Source: Myxococcales bacterium UBA1238 (lineage in GTDB: Bacteria > Myxococcota_A > Bradymonadia > UBA7976 > UBA1532). From it: a DNA stretch of 64,000 bases. Under the pieces are notes generated by a model. That model saw nothing but the letters and a program-made list of their open reading frames with translations, was not told where the DNA came from and did not search any database. Of the stretch, positions 53,474 through 62,896 are shown piece by piece; positions within the stretch are counted from its first letter, which is position 1, and each line of letters starts with the position of its first letter. A program made the position numbers and the translations under genes. The stretch spans positions 561-64,560 of the forward strand of contig DBWM01000012.1 of NCBI GenBank assembly GCA_002309015.1, in the 5' to 3' direction.

Positions 53474-53807
53474 CATCCCCAGACTCTGTTATCTAAATCC
53501 AACGATATTCACCCTAAAGATTAGCCATAAGTACGAAATAGCAGACAATCATTTGCCAATCACTTGGCACCGCGCAGCAATCACAAAAGATTCCTTCACA
53601 TACACCATCGTTCCAGCTGCAATCCATTGCAATAGCGCAATATCCACATAGATTATTCTCAAAATCAAACCAGATTCAAACTTATTCATCCGATATCGCG
53701 CAATAATTATTTATAATTAAAGCACAGTCTCAATCACCCGTGTTCAAATCCGATTGATTAAGCGCACACTCATCATCGTTCACGCAGTTATTCTATTGAA
53801 TTCAAAA
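53474..53807. other. AT-rich intergenic stretch, no gene seen
   Basis: This stretch between two convergent genes is AT-rich (for example TTATTTATAATTAAA near 53708). No gene, clear terminator or repeat array was found. Confidence 0.5.
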
Positions 53808-54650
53808 TCACTCATCATAGCGTATTACCCCACTCGTTTCTTCTATATATTGTTCAATCACGTCATCAAGCAAATCGCTGCGGATGATTCCATATAAGTT
53901 CGAACTATCATCGGTATCCAATTGATAAGTCAAACTTTTGCCAAAGCTTGCGCGATCAATCACGAGCTTATGAACACCATCAAATGCAGCAATGCGATCA
54001 ATAGCAAGAGGTTTATCCACAGATATTAAGACTGCTTCAGAAATAAGCGAACGTTTCTTCGGCATCATTTGTAAAGGAATCGCATCAATATTGGCTGGAC
54101 ACTCAATCCCAAACCAATGGAGAATCGTCGGAAACAAATCGATCAGACTTACAAGTTCACTTGCTTCTTCTGCAGGCAAATCATGCGATTTCACGATCAA
54201 AGGAATCCGAATCTGTTCTTCTGAAACATCTGTTCCATGATAATGCCATGCTTTACCAAAATGTTCGCCATGATCTGCTGCAACCACGATTTTTAAATGT
54301 TCATAGTTTTCCAATCTTTCCAACTCATTCAAAAAACGATTGATTTGCATATCCGCATAGAGAAGTGCATGATCATATTGATCCATAAGACTTTTACCAA
54401 ACTGCTCCACATCTTTGCGAATAACATTTGGCCAATGAGGTCCTGAAAGATGAATCCATAGAAAAAACCTTTGACTTTGAGGATGCTTTGATAACTGCGC
54501 GATCGCTCTGTCAATGGTTTCCGCATCTCCACGCGACGATTTCACTCGATCATATTGACTAAATCCTTTGTTATAACCGAATCGGGGATCAAACAATTCA
54601 CCTTCAGAATCATCCAAAACAGCGATCGTATAAACGCTGTTGTTTCTCAA
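53808..54650 (-). pseudogene. Sulfatase-like enzyme, C-terminal part after an in-frame TGA
   Basis: These 280 codons carry the C-terminal half of an alkaline-phosphatase-superfamily enzyme: FFLWIHLSGPHWPN and the metal site VVAADHGEHFGKAWHYHGTD. The frame is the same as that of the N-terminal part at 54660, separated by a TGA at 54660-54662 and three further codons. The first possible start here is TTG at 54650, with no ribosome site, so independent expression is unlikely. No other frame damage is seen, suggesting a recent nonsense change or a sequence error. Confidence 0.72.
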
Positions 54651-54659
54651 TATCTCTGT

Positions 54660-55928
54660 TCAAACAGGTCTCGAATCATCAGCAGGAATTTCTGCCATAT
54701 GAATCACATGTACTTTTGAATTTGCATTCACTTCTTCTTCTGTAAGAAGCTCGTATTGATCCGTTTCATATAATTTTTTCCACAGAATCCTTCTTGGGTA
54801 AATTCCGCGCAATAGGGACGGAATCGCGAGGGAGGTCATCGCGCCACTCGTGTATGCCCGCTTATATACTCTCGCATTTTGGGCAAACCGTTTGAGATTG
54901 GGCGTGGTCTCGCGGTCGTAGCCGTAGACGCTCATGTGATCGGGCCTTGTGGCGTCGATGGTGATCAGAACGACGCTGGTTTGATCGGCATCCTCTGCGG
55001 GTGAGAGCGAAATCGGTGCTTTGGCTGCGGGTTTGGGAACGTAGTCGCCGCGAATGCAGTTGTTGTCTACACCGTCGTTTGGGATTTCGCGCGCTCTCGG
55101 ATGAATGGCGGCGTTAAAAGGCGCGCAGTCGCCGCCACCCCAGAGGCTTGAGGCACCGTCAAAGTCGAAGTCGGTCGAAATGCGCACGGATTGAAGCAGA
55201 CTCGATGGCAAGGGCGCCTGAATCAGCGACCATAAGGCGCCCTGGTGAGAAGCTGTGCAGAGCCATGCGGAGACTAAAATCCCGCCTGAAATCAGGCCCG
55301 TGCAAATGCGGCCGTATCGCAAACGGAAGTGCGGGCATAAGAGCACGAATCCCGAACAACCGACCGCAAGTCCCAGGGTTCTGAGCAGCAAATGGACATC
55401 CAAATAGAGACCGACCAAAAGATGGGCGTCCAGATAAAACGCAATCCCAGCCGATGCGATCAGCAACGCGCCAAAAATCAGCCGCAATGGGCGACGATGC
55501 CCGAGTAACCCCATCGGCTTTGTTTGGGTTGGCTGCAGGAGCGCACCCCATGCAGCGATCAGAATCGCGAGCAACAGACAGCCCAGCGCCGCCTTTTGCG
55601 CCAGTGCAAATTGTTTATCCCCTAAATGACCTGTAATATTTAAAGAGGTAAATATCCAACTCGCAGCAATGGCACCGGGTAAAATCCAAAACGTGCGTAC
55701 GAGCAGCGAAGATTTTGAAGCCGCGCGAAGTCCGCAGCATAAGCCCCCAATCAGAAGCCCAATCGCTCCGCCCCCCACGAGTCCCAGACCACAGCCCGCA
55801 ACCGTTGCGCGAATCCCTGCGGATACCACCAAGAGCTCGATCACACAGATGAGAGCCCCCCACAATGCGCCCCAAAACACAAAGGGCCCCACCGTAAACC
55901 CACGGGATTCTTCCTGCGTTTTCAACAT
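54660..55928 (-). CDS. Membrane-bound sulfatase-like enzyme, N-terminal part (ends at TGA)
   Basis: This 422-residue product has about seven membrane segments (18-235), a metal-binding motif (DFDFDGASSLWGGGDC with PNDGVDNNC, about 260-298), and the start of the catalytic domain: VVLITIDATRPDHMSVYGYD and YTSGAMTSLAIPSLLRG. The nucleophile position appears to be Thr, as in phospholipid-derived headgroup transferases (LtaS/EptA type), rather than the modified Cys/Ser of true sulfatases. The catalytic metal site lies beyond the TGA, so this product alone should be inactive. The N-terminal part is GC-rich; the last third, after about 54830, is AT-rich. Confidence 0.72.
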   Translation of the reverse strand: MLKTQEESRGFTVGPFVFWGALWGALICVIELLVVSAGIRATVAGCGLGLVGGGAIGLLIGGLCCGLRAASKSSLLVRTFWILPGAIAASWIFTSLNITGHLGDKQFALAQKAALGCLLLAILIAAWGALLQPTQTKPMGLLGHRRPLRLIFGALLIASAGIAFYLDAHLLVGLYLDVHLLLRTLGLAVGCSGFVLLCPHFRLRYGRICTGLISGGILVSAWLCTASHQGALWSLIQAPLPSSLLQSVRISTDFDFDGASSLWGGGDCAPFNAAIHPRAREIPNDGVDNNCIRGDYVPKPAAKAPISLSPAEDADQTSVVLITIDATRPDHMSVYGYDRETTPNLKRFAQNARVYKRAYTSGAMTSLAIPSLLRGIYPRRILWKKLYETDQYELLTEEEVNANSKVHVIHMAEIPADDSRPV

Positions 55929-56013
55929 AGATCGCCCCTACCCCCGCCATCAGCGCGGCATGACGTTTAAAATGGAGTGGATAAAAAAAGAAAAAGCGCG
56001 AAGGGCCCGCGCT

Positions 56014-56415
56014 TTATTTGTGAAGGCGCGCATATTGCACGCGCAGATCGTAAAGGACGGTGTCGAGCAGACGCGTTTCGGTCTCGTTCAAATTGCCCCG
56101 GGTCTTATCCTTCAGCATCGCCAGCGTATCGATCACCTGCGCGGCGGATTCAAAATCAGTAGGCCCCGTCTCACCGTCCTCTTCGAGCAAACCCAAATGA
56201 TAGAGCGCAGTTGCATTGAGCGAGAGGACGTGAGTCGAAAAGGTCATCTCCTGCAAAGCCTGATCGGCTAAGCGATCCTTTTGTTTTTGCGCTTCAGCCT
56301 TTTTCTTTGCGGCCGAATCCTCGGGGTTTGGCGCATCTTCGCCGGGCGGATCTACGGAACGCGGCTCGATGGTCGTCGAACCGTCGGGACTAATTTTGAA
56401 AATGCGATCGGTCAT
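56014..56415 (-). CDS. DUF1844 protein
   Basis: This 133-residue protein has a disordered N-terminus (about 1-50) and a DUF1844 domain: MTFSTHVLSLNATALYHLG, AAQVIDTLAMLKDKTRGNL and TETRLLDTVLYDLRVQY. The family is common in deltaproteobacteria and has no established function. It begins 2 bases after the small gene at 56418, so the two are coupled. Confidence 0.9.
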   Translation of the reverse strand: MTDRIFKISPDGSTTIEPRSVDPPGEDAPNPEDSAAKKKAEAQKQKDRLADQALQEMTFSTHVLSLNATALYHLGLLEEDGETGPTDFESAAQVIDTLAMLKDKTRGNLNETETRLLDTVLYDLRVQYARLHK

Positions 56416-56417
56416 TT

Positions 56418-56585
56418 TCAGTTCAACTTATCGCGGTTGCGAACGCGCTCGGCATGGAGCTGAATGCTTTTCTTTTCGTCGTCTTCAAGTTTGGCTAAAT
56501 GCTCGCGAATCTGGTCATCGGTGAGCAACCCCTTTTTTTTATGACGCTCGATCAAACGCTTGTCGAAGAGCAAATCGTCCTTCAT
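56418..56585 (-). CDS. Small charged protein upstream of DUF1844
   Basis: This 55-residue protein (MKDDLLFDKRLIERHKKKG, then LLTDDQIREHLAKLEDDEKK) is highly charged and helical. The start at 56585 has AGGGGT upstream; a longer frame overlaps the divergent hydrolase gene. Similar small proteins are found in related genomes by my recollection, without known function. Confidence 0.65.
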   Translation of the reverse strand: MKDDLLFDKRLIERHKKKGLLTDDQIREHLAKLEDDEKKSIQLHAERVRNRDKLN

Positions 56586-56696
56586 GATGCAACCCCTAAA
56601 ATGATGTATGACGGGTAAAAAGCGGCTGATTTTGAACAAAAAACGCCGCAACGTCAAGACTGGATTGAGGCTGGTCGCGCCGCACGGGAGGTGAAA

Positions 56697-57779
56697 ATGG
56701 GGACGATTTTGTGGATCTTGGCTGCGTTTGCCGCGCTGATGGCGCTCTATTGGCTGGCCTACTGGACCGCGCTTCGCCGCATTCACCCGCATTTGCCCCC
56801 CGACGAGCGCTTTTTTGTGGAAACCCCCGATGGCTGGCGACTCGAACTCGACCTCGTACGATCCACCGCCGGGACTTCGCGCGCAAGCGTCCTCTGCCTG
56901 CCCGGACTCGCCTGCAATGCCGTCATTTTTGACCTCGTGGGTGAACGCAGTCTGGCCCGATTCCTCGCATCCAAAGGCTACGACGTATGGCTTTTAAACT
57001 GCAGGGGCGCGGGCCGAAGTGACCATGCCGACAACAAAAAGCGTTTATTTACCTACGCTTTGGAAGAATACGCCTTTATGGACGCCTGCGCCGCAGCCCG
57101 GTTCGTGCGCGAGAAAACCGGAAAGCCTCTGTATCTTTTGGGCCATTCCATGGGCGGACTCATCGCTGAACTGACCGCTCAAAAATTGACCGCGAACGAA
57201 ATCGCCGGGATCATCTGCGTCGCCTCGCCCTTCGATTTCTCACCCCACCAGGCCTCCCTCGGGCCCTATTACCGGCTGCTCAAATTCGTAGTTTCTCACC
57301 GGATCAACGCGCCGCTCGGTCCGCTATCGCGCCTGTTTGGCCCCTTTTACGCGCCCTTCTGGCCGGGATCCCTCATCGTTTACAACCGGGCCGTCGAATC
57401 CTGGGCGATGCGCCGCATGCTGACCGACACGGTTGAAACGCCCACGCCCAAAATGTTTGGAGAATTTTACGACGCGATCTCGCAGAAAACGTCACTCGCC
57501 GCATTTTTGGCCGAGCCGCTCCATTTTTCGCAGCCGGTGTTCGCGCTTTGGGGCGATTTCGATCGCCTCGCGCCCAAAGACTCGGTGTTTCCGCTCCAGG
57601 CCTCGCTGCCTCAGATCGAATTCGCCGGAGTCGGACCCTTTGGGCATATCGATATTTTAGTGGGTAAAAATGCGCCGTCCGCCATCTATCCGCTCATCGC
57701 CGACTGGTTGAACCGTCAGACTTCGACCGAAAGCGCGCCCGCAACGCCTGAAGTCGCAACAGAGGAAGCCCTTTCATGA
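56697..57779 (+). CDS. Alpha/beta hydrolase, membrane-anchored
   Basis: This 360-residue protein starts with a hydrophobic anchor (about 2-24) followed by an alpha/beta hydrolase fold: an oxyanion-type VLCLPGLACNA, the nucleophile elbow GHSMGG, then WGDFDRLAPKDS (Asp) and GPFGHIDILVG (His). The layout suggests a lipase, esterase or polyester depolymerase; the substrate is unknown. ATG at 56697 is preferred to GTG at 56691 because GGGAGG lies six bases upstream. It overlaps murB by ATGA. Confidence 0.85.
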   Translation: MGTILWILAAFAALMALYWLAYWTALRRIHPHLPPDERFFVETPDGWRLELDLVRSTAGTSRASVLCLPGLACNAVIFDLVGERSLARFLASKGYDVWLLNCRGAGRSDHADNKKRLFTYALEEYAFMDACAAARFVREKTGKPLYLLGHSMGGLIAELTAQKLTANEIAGIICVASPFDFSPHQASLGPYYRLLKFVVSHRINAPLGPLSRLFGPFYAPFWPGSLIVYNRAVESWAMRRMLTDTVETPTPKMFGEFYDAISQKTSLAAFLAEPLHFSQPVFALWGDFDRLAPKDSVFPLQASLPQIEFAGVGPFGHIDILVGKNAPSAIYPLIADWLNRQTSTESAPATPEVATEEALS

Positions 57780-58822
57780 TCACGCAAAACCGCCCGCTTT
57801 CTGAATGCTGTACCTTCGAGATCGGTGGAAACGCCGCTTATTTTGCAGAACCTCAGTCCATCGACGATGCGCGATCCTGTATCTCCTGGGCGCACGCTCA
57901 CGATCTCCCGCTGCTCTTTTTAGGTCACGGCAGCAACTGCCTCTTTGCCGATCGCGGCGTTCAGGGAGTCGTGCTTTCAACCGCCCAAATGCGCGGCCTC
58001 AAACTGCAATCCCAGGATGAAACTTCCGCCATCGTCACAGTGAATGCCGGCGAACCCTTCGATGAGTTCGTGCAATGGGCGGTTGCAAAGGGGTTTCAGG
58101 GGGTCGAATGCCTCTCGGGGATCCCCGGATCGGTGGGCGCTGCAGCCGTACAAAACATCGGCGCCTACGGGCAAGAGATAGCCGACTGCCTGCGATCGGT
58201 CACATTGCTCCTTCCCAACGGAGAGATCGAAGAGCGCAGCAACATCGATTGCGCCTTCGGATATCGGCAGAGCTGCTTCAAACAACATCCCGGTCCCCTC
58301 ATCTGCGCCCTCACCTTTCACCTCACTCCCGGCGGATCCTGCCATCTTCGCCATGGAGAACTCTGCGACCACATTCAGGATCCGCGCGACTTACAGGCGA
58401 TCCGCGATGCAGTCCTCGAAATTCGCAGGCGCAAATCCCTCTGTACAAACATGAACGACGGCAATCACCGCTGCGCAGGCTCGTTCTTTACGAATCCGAT
58501 CGTCTCTCGCGAAGCGGCAGAACGCCTGCTGCAAATGGATGAATCGATGCCGCAATACCCCACAGAAGGAGGCGTAAAGCTCTCCGCCGCCTGGCTCATC
58601 GATCATGCAGGATTCCATAAAGGCTACGCCCAGGGTGCAGTCGGGCTCTCTACAAAGCATACCCTCGCGATCATCAATCGCGGAGGCGCAAAAGCCTCAG
58701 ACGTGCTCGCATTTGCTGCTCTGATTCAACGCGGCGTCAAAGATACATTCGGTGTCACCCTCATTCCCGAAGTCAACTTCATCGGCTTCACCCCCGAAGA
58801 GCGCGCCTCCATCGGGCTCTGA
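57776..58822 (+). CDS. murB: UDP-N-acetylenolpyruvoylglucosamine reductase
   Basis: This 348-residue flavoenzyme makes UDP-MurNAc for peptidoglycan. FAD-binding parts are FLGHGSNCLFADRG and GIPGSVGAAAVQNIGAYGQE. The catalytic Ser is in RCAGSFFTNP, and Glu is in FGVTLIPEVNF. EGGVKLSAAWLIDHAGFHKG is the E. coli-type signature. Coupled to the hydrolase gene by ATGA. Confidence 0.95.
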   Translation: MITQNRPLSECCTFEIGGNAAYFAEPQSIDDARSCISWAHAHDLPLLFLGHGSNCLFADRGVQGVVLSTAQMRGLKLQSQDETSAIVTVNAGEPFDEFVQWAVAKGFQGVECLSGIPGSVGAAAVQNIGAYGQEIADCLRSVTLLLPNGEIEERSNIDCAFGYRQSCFKQHPGPLICALTFHLTPGGSCHLRHGELCDHIQDPRDLQAIRDAVLEIRRRKSLCTNMNDGNHRCAGSFFTNPIVSREAAERLLQMDESMPQYPTEGGVKLSAAWLIDHAGFHKGYAQGAVGLSTKHTLAIINRGGAKASDVLAFAALIQRGVKDTFGVTLIPEVNFIGFTPEERASIGL

Positions 58823-59230
58823 GCGACCCTCTCCTCTCATCCCCACCCCTGCAACTCTCATTCAGCAGCCTCATATACTCTACCCTTCTTTTGCAGACGC
58901 GCATAATGGGGTGTTCATTTCCTATTCATATCCTTGCGCCATTGCAATGCCGTGAATCAGACTCCAAACCATCGTTTTGCTTGCGCGCAATGCTGTGAAT
59001 CATGATCTTACATCTTCAGATCCGCTCTGAAATGCGTTGCTCGTTAACCACGTTCCATCAAATGCATCTCTGCACGAACGGTATTTTTAAATGTAAGCAG
59101 TCCATTTCAAACTGCAGCAGACGCAGTGATCATCGATCAACCGACGTTGCAGATGCGAAATACGATGAATTCAAATGGAACGGCTTTGATTGCAGATAGC
59201 GAGGAGGGTTCTTAGACTTCAGGCACAAAA
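58823..59230. other. Intergenic stretch with weak 42-43 bp periodicity
   Basis: No gene is supported. GCAATGCxGTGAATCA occurs at 58944 and again 43 bases later, and GAAATGCGTTG follows another 42 bases on. The 14-mer CATCTTCAGATCCG at 59011 also occurs in unit 2 of the array at 2163. It may be a decayed member of the same repeat family. Confidence 0.4.
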
Positions 59231-59253
59231 AAAGCCCCATTGCGGGGCTTTAA
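59228..59253 (-). terminator. Terminator of the second gliding-type cluster
   Basis: AAAGCCCC (59231-59238) and GGGGCTTT (59244-59251) form an 8-bp stem, with a T run on the minus strand. It directly follows the stop of the AgmX/PglI-tail gene. Confidence 0.88.
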
Positions 59254-59269
59254 TTCAGATCGTGAGATC

Positions 59270-61102
59270 TTATTCCGCCGTGAAGGTGAAGGGGTAGTTG
59301 ACGGTCACGCTGCCGCCACCCTTGGGCTCGGGGAACTGCCAGGATTTGACCTGGGTACGCAAGCATTGTTCCACGTTGGCGTTCTTCATGGTGGATTCGG
59401 GGATTTCTACGCGGAGCACCTTACCGTTGGGACCGATGGTGAACTTGACGACGATCTTACCGGCCAGGTCGCGCTTTTGTTGCAACTCTTTGTTGTAGCA
59501 GTTACGCGTTGCGTTGGCGTGCTTCTGAACCACACGACGAATCTGATCGGGTGACAACGACCCCTGGACGGTGGGTTTACCGGGCACAAATTTGGGACCG
59601 CTGCCGGTTTTATGCTTGAGCTGTGTGTTTCCGTATCCCGTTCCGGTTCCCGATCCGCCGCGTCCGTGCGTACCGATGGCACCGATACCGATGGAGTTGG
59701 TCCCCAAACCGCCTCCACCAAAGCCGGATCCCGCCATGCCGAGTCCGCCAAAGCCGCCGGATTCTCCGATTTGATTGCCAAACATGTTGCCGAATGCGTT
59801 GACGGCGTCGGAGCCGATGGTACGGTCACCGCTGCCCCAAATCGCCGAAAGCTGACCTTCGATGTTGGCCACAGCCGCGCTCGCCGATGCGATGGCGGCG
59901 GTCTTCATCTGCTGCTTGGCGAATTGGATCTCCTGGTTGTTGGCCGGGCCGGCAATACCTGCGCGCTTTCCGGTATCGGGCGCATCCTTTTTGCCCATCT
60001 TCCCTTCTTCACCTTTGGCCGCCGCCGCGACCTCCGGTTCGGGTTCTTTTTCAAGCTCATTCAGCAAATCGGTGAGTTTCTGACTCTTTTCGCGCAGCTC
60101 CTCTTCGGGAATCACCAGGAATTCCACGAAGCGGTCGTTCAGATTGAACCCATCGATCTTCAGGCTGTCCGCTTCTTTGGGCACGCTGAGCACGATGCCG
60201 AAAAACAGCGCGTGCATCAGGATCGCGATGCAGAGATATTTGAAGAAGGTCAGATCGAGGCTCTTTAAAAAGCTCGTCTGCCCCATCGGAGGCGGAGGCG
60301 GCACCGAGTTGACGAGCAGCGTGATGTTCCCAAAATGCAGACGGCAACGCGTGTTCGGCAGCATCTTGAGGGTACGGGAACCATTACGGGATTCCCCCAT
60401 CCGACCGCTCGAACGCAATTCGTCGATGGTCTCCACCTTGCCGTCGCTCATCACCTCGCCCGCGATCTTATCGGGCACGTGAACCGCCATCTGGCGGCCA
60501 TCGGTTACGGCAAGCGTAAAAGGTGTTTGCGGCAAAAAAGACGCATCGATGAACTGATCGATCTGCTTGGCCAGCTTTTTGCCCTGAGAAGTCTTCATTA
60601 ACTGCTCAGGCACTTCGCCCACCACAAAATCATGTGCAGACGAATAATGCTGCACGTCGAGCACCGTCGATTCCCACAGCGTTAAAATCTCAAGCGTTCG
60701 CGCATTGGGATTTCTGGGATCGACCTCCTCGTCGAACAGCGGCGCATTGACCGTCTTTCGCTCATTCGGCGATTTCTTGCGTCCAGGTTGTCCGGCAATC
60801 GTCATCACCACCTTGACGTTACCGAACGCCAGCTGATCGCCCGACTTGATGGCCCGCTTTGAGGTGACCCGCTCGCCGTTCACGAACGTACCACCCGCGC
60901 TCCCTAAATCGACCAACAAAACCGTACGCTCATCCTGCACTTCGATCATCGCGTGGACGCGCGCGACGCTCTCATCGTCGAGCCGCAAGTGCGAGGTGGT
61001 GAGCTTACCGATCTTGATCGTCTTCTCGGCCAGAACTTCAGTTCGCTGAAGCTGACCCCCCTGATAAATTTCAAATTTGATCGGAGTCTTCGCGCTGTCC
61101 AT
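59270..61102 (-). CDS. FHA-domain GltG/NfsG-like protein with AgmX/PglI C-terminal domain
   Basis: This 610-residue protein has an FHA domain (about 28-100: IKIGKLTTSHLRLDDESVAR, DLGSAGGTFVNG), a second cytoplasmic domain ending in PPPPP (about 145-275), a membrane segment near 286-307, an acidic and then Gly-rich linker, and the AgmX/PglI tail (last 95 residues: ATRNCYNKELQQ, LAGKIVVKFTIGPNG, QVKSWQFPEPKGGG, NYPFTF). FHA domains bind phosphothreonine, so phosphorylation control is likely. The first-cluster paralogue at 12660 lacks the FHA part. The start has AGGGAGA upstream. A terminator follows. Confidence 0.85.
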   Translation of the reverse strand: MDSAKTPIKFEIYQGGQLQRTEVLAEKTIKIGKLTTSHLRLDDESVARVHAMIEVQDERTVLLVDLGSAGGTFVNGERVTSKRAIKSGDQLAFGNVKVVMTIAGQPGRKKSPNERKTVNAPLFDEEVDPRNPNARTLEILTLWESTVLDVQHYSSAHDFVVGEVPEQLMKTSQGKKLAKQIDQFIDASFLPQTPFTLAVTDGRQMAVHVPDKIAGEVMSDGKVETIDELRSSGRMGESRNGSRTLKMLPNTRCRLHFGNITLLVNSVPPPPPMGQTSFLKSLDLTFFKYLCIAILMHALFFGIVLSVPKEADSLKIDGFNLNDRFVEFLVIPEEELREKSQKLTDLLNELEKEPEPEVAAAAKGEEGKMGKKDAPDTGKRAGIAGPANNQEIQFAKQQMKTAAIASASAAVANIEGQLSAIWGSGDRTIGSDAVNAFGNMFGNQIGESGGFGGLGMAGSGFGGGGLGTNSIGIGAIGTHGRGGSGTGTGYGNTQLKHKTGSGPKFVPGKPTVQGSLSPDQIRRVVQKHANATRNCYNKELQQKRDLAGKIVVKFTIGPNGKVLRVEIPESTMKNANVEQCLRTQVKSWQFPEPKGGGSVTVNYPFTFTAE

Positions 61103-61179
61103 GTCATCTCCCTGCCGAGCAGCACAGGCTTTTGAGGCTCGAAGCAAAGCCGCTCAGTTGCCCGGGCGGCTGTCACAAA

Positions 61180-61452
61180 TCAAATATCTTGAGCTGATTT
61201 CAACATCTCGGGAGTAAAGTTTTCCCGAATGTGAATCAGACTTGAGTACGTATGTCCCCGGTGCCCCGTCAGGTGATCGCCATCCGGACGCATGATTTCG
61301 CCGTTCAGCTCATCACCGTCCATGTTCATTTCCTGATTTGCCTGATAGCAAATATTGGGATCATTGGGATCCGGGAACGTCCCTTCAGGGCAAGCCGCCC
61401 ATCCAACAACAGGAGTTACCACAAAAGCTAACATCAAGGCCCATTTATTCAT
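61180..61452 (-). CDS. Small secreted protein of the second gliding-type cluster
   Basis: This 90-residue protein has a signal peptide (cleavage near GWAACPEG) and two further cysteines-rich turns (CPEGTFPDPNDPNICY). ELNGEIMRPDGDHL and IRENFTPEMLKSAQDI resemble in pattern the end of the small protein at 16265 (VEGQLQKPE, LIKASVKK). GGAGG six bases upstream decides the ATG at 61452. It lies between the TPR lipoprotein and the FHA protein, the same relative place as its counterpart. Confidence 0.65.
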   Translation of the reverse strand: MNKWALMLAFVVTPVVGWAACPEGTFPDPNDPNICYQANQEMNMDGDELNGEIMRPDGDHLTGHRGHTYSSLIHIRENFTPEMLKSAQDI

Positions 61453-61577
61453 CATCAACCTCCGTGCAACGTCGTTACAGTATCATCGACCTTCGCAAGC
61501 TGTCCAGCGGTCGATTGAAGCCATCCTTCAGGCCCCAAAATCTGCTTTTACCTCTCGCATCGAGGAGCAAAAAACTT

Positions 61578-62891
61578 TTATTCTGAGCCAGCTTCCGCGC
61601 CACCGGATTCCGCGCCACCGGATTCCGCACCACCAGACGGATTCGAGGCCGCTTCAGCTTCCATTTGCTTGCGCATCGCCTCGTCGTCCGCGAGATCCTG
61701 AATCATGTAACCGCACATTTCGATGCGCTCACGCAACATCTTTTTCATGCTCGAATCGCTGGTGAGGGTCTGCGCCTTTTTATAAAGATCCATCGCTTCC
61801 TGAGGCTTACTCAAAAAATCCTGATACAGCAAGCCCAGGTTGAAATTCGCCGCAAAATGTTGTGGATCTTTTGCGAGGACCGCTTTGTAACCGCTCTCCG
61901 CTTCAGGATAATTCTCCATCGCGCGCGCCGTCACGGCCTTCGAGAGCATCGCGTCCAGATTCTCGGGCTCCACCTTCAGCGCAGTTTCGAAGGCGTTGTA
62001 GGCAAACTCGTAATCGCGGTGACCGTAAGCGAGCGACCCCGCATTCAAAAGCGCCGGAACGTAGTTGGGATCAGCCTCGATCGCCTTGCTAAACTCTTGA
62101 AATGCAAACGAAAATTGTTCCTGAGCCAAAAAGACCAGGCCGTGCATATTGTGCAGCGAAGCGAGCGAGTTATCGAACGAAAGCCCCGATCGGCAGACCA
62201 TCTCCGCCAGATCGTAGCGCTTCATGTCGTAATAGATTTTGGCCAAAACCTCGTACGCCTGAGCGTTCTGGCTGTCGCCGGTCAACGCCTTGCGCACCTT
62301 TTCAACCGCCGAGGGGTAATCCTTCTGAGCGCGCGCAAACAGCGCCTGATTCAGGTTGGCAGCGCCCGATAACGGCTGAACCTGCAAGGCTTTTTCAAAA
62401 TATTTTTTAGCCTCGGCCTCATTGCCTTCCGCAAGGTAATGCGCACCGATCGCCGCCAGACCGTCACCGAACTCTTTGCCCTTCTCGGACGATTTTTCAA
62501 AATACTCGGCAGCGTCCTTCCATTTGCCCGCAGAAGCGCTCAAAATCCCCAGATTATACCAAGCCTCACCTACCTCGGGATTCTCTTTGACGATCGCCTT
62601 CAGGATAGACGCCGCATCCTCATCGCGACCTTCCTTATGGGCCGTCATCGCCGCTCTGAATTGCGTATGCAGGCCCGCTTCTTCCTTCGACATCGCGTTG
62701 AGGGCGGAATCCGTGGAAGGCGCGGTGGAACCCACCGAAACAGCTGGGTTTTCGGTGCCGTCCTCAGGCGGTGTCACGGTCGTTTGAGCACCACCGCAGG
62801 CGTTCAGGCTAAGGGCTGCAAGCGTCCCCAAAGAAACGCGGCCAGCTGCAAATTTCACGCTCTGTAGCCATCGATTCTGGTGAAAATGCAT
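61578..62891 (-). CDS. TPR lipoprotein of the second cluster (GltE/NfsE-like)
   Basis: This 437-residue protein has a lipoprotein signal with lipobox LSLNAC (Cys32), then about nine TPR units (VGEAWYNLGILSASAGKWKD, AYEVLAKIYYDMKRYDLAE, HFAANFNLGLLYQDF), and a short tail of SGGAE repeats encoded by 15-bp tandem copies. ATG at 62891 is preferred to GTG at 62900 because GGAG is eight bases upstream. It is coupled to the upstream TPR gene and is the counterpart of the lipoprotein at 16536. Confidence 0.78.
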   Translation of the reverse strand: MHFHQNRWLQSVKFAAGRVSLGTLAALSLNACGGAQTTVTPPEDGTENPAVSVGSTAPSTDSALNAMSKEEAGLHTQFRAAMTAHKEGRDEDAASILKAIVKENPEVGEAWYNLGILSASAGKWKDAAEYFEKSSEKGKEFGDGLAAIGAHYLAEGNEAEAKKYFEKALQVQPLSGAANLNQALFARAQKDYPSAVEKVRKALTGDSQNAQAYEVLAKIYYDMKRYDLAEMVCRSGLSFDNSLASLHNMHGLVFLAQEQFSFAFQEFSKAIEADPNYVPALLNAGSLAYGHRDYEFAYNAFETALKVEPENLDAMLSKAVTARAMENYPEAESGYKAVLAKDPQHFAANFNLGLLYQDFLSKPQEAMDLYKKAQTLTSDSSMKKMLRERIEMCGYMIQDLADDEAMRKQMEAEAASNPSGGAESGGAESGGAEAGSE

Positions 62892-62896
62892 CGCGA

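Noticed and set aside
53474..53807. Small gene in the AT-rich gap
   Set aside because: Short open frames lack ribosome sites and recognisable sequence.
54660..54662. TGA read as selenocysteine
   Set aside because: The position is not a known Sec site in this enzyme superfamily, and I see no selenoprotein context; mutation or error is simpler.
54650..54662. Frameshift as cause of the split sulfatase-like gene
   Set aside because: Both parts are in the same frame; only a stop codon separates them.
61615..61660. Independent repeat element (15-bp tandem)
   Set aside because: It encodes the SGGAE tail of the TPR lipoprotein and is best seen as coding low complexity.
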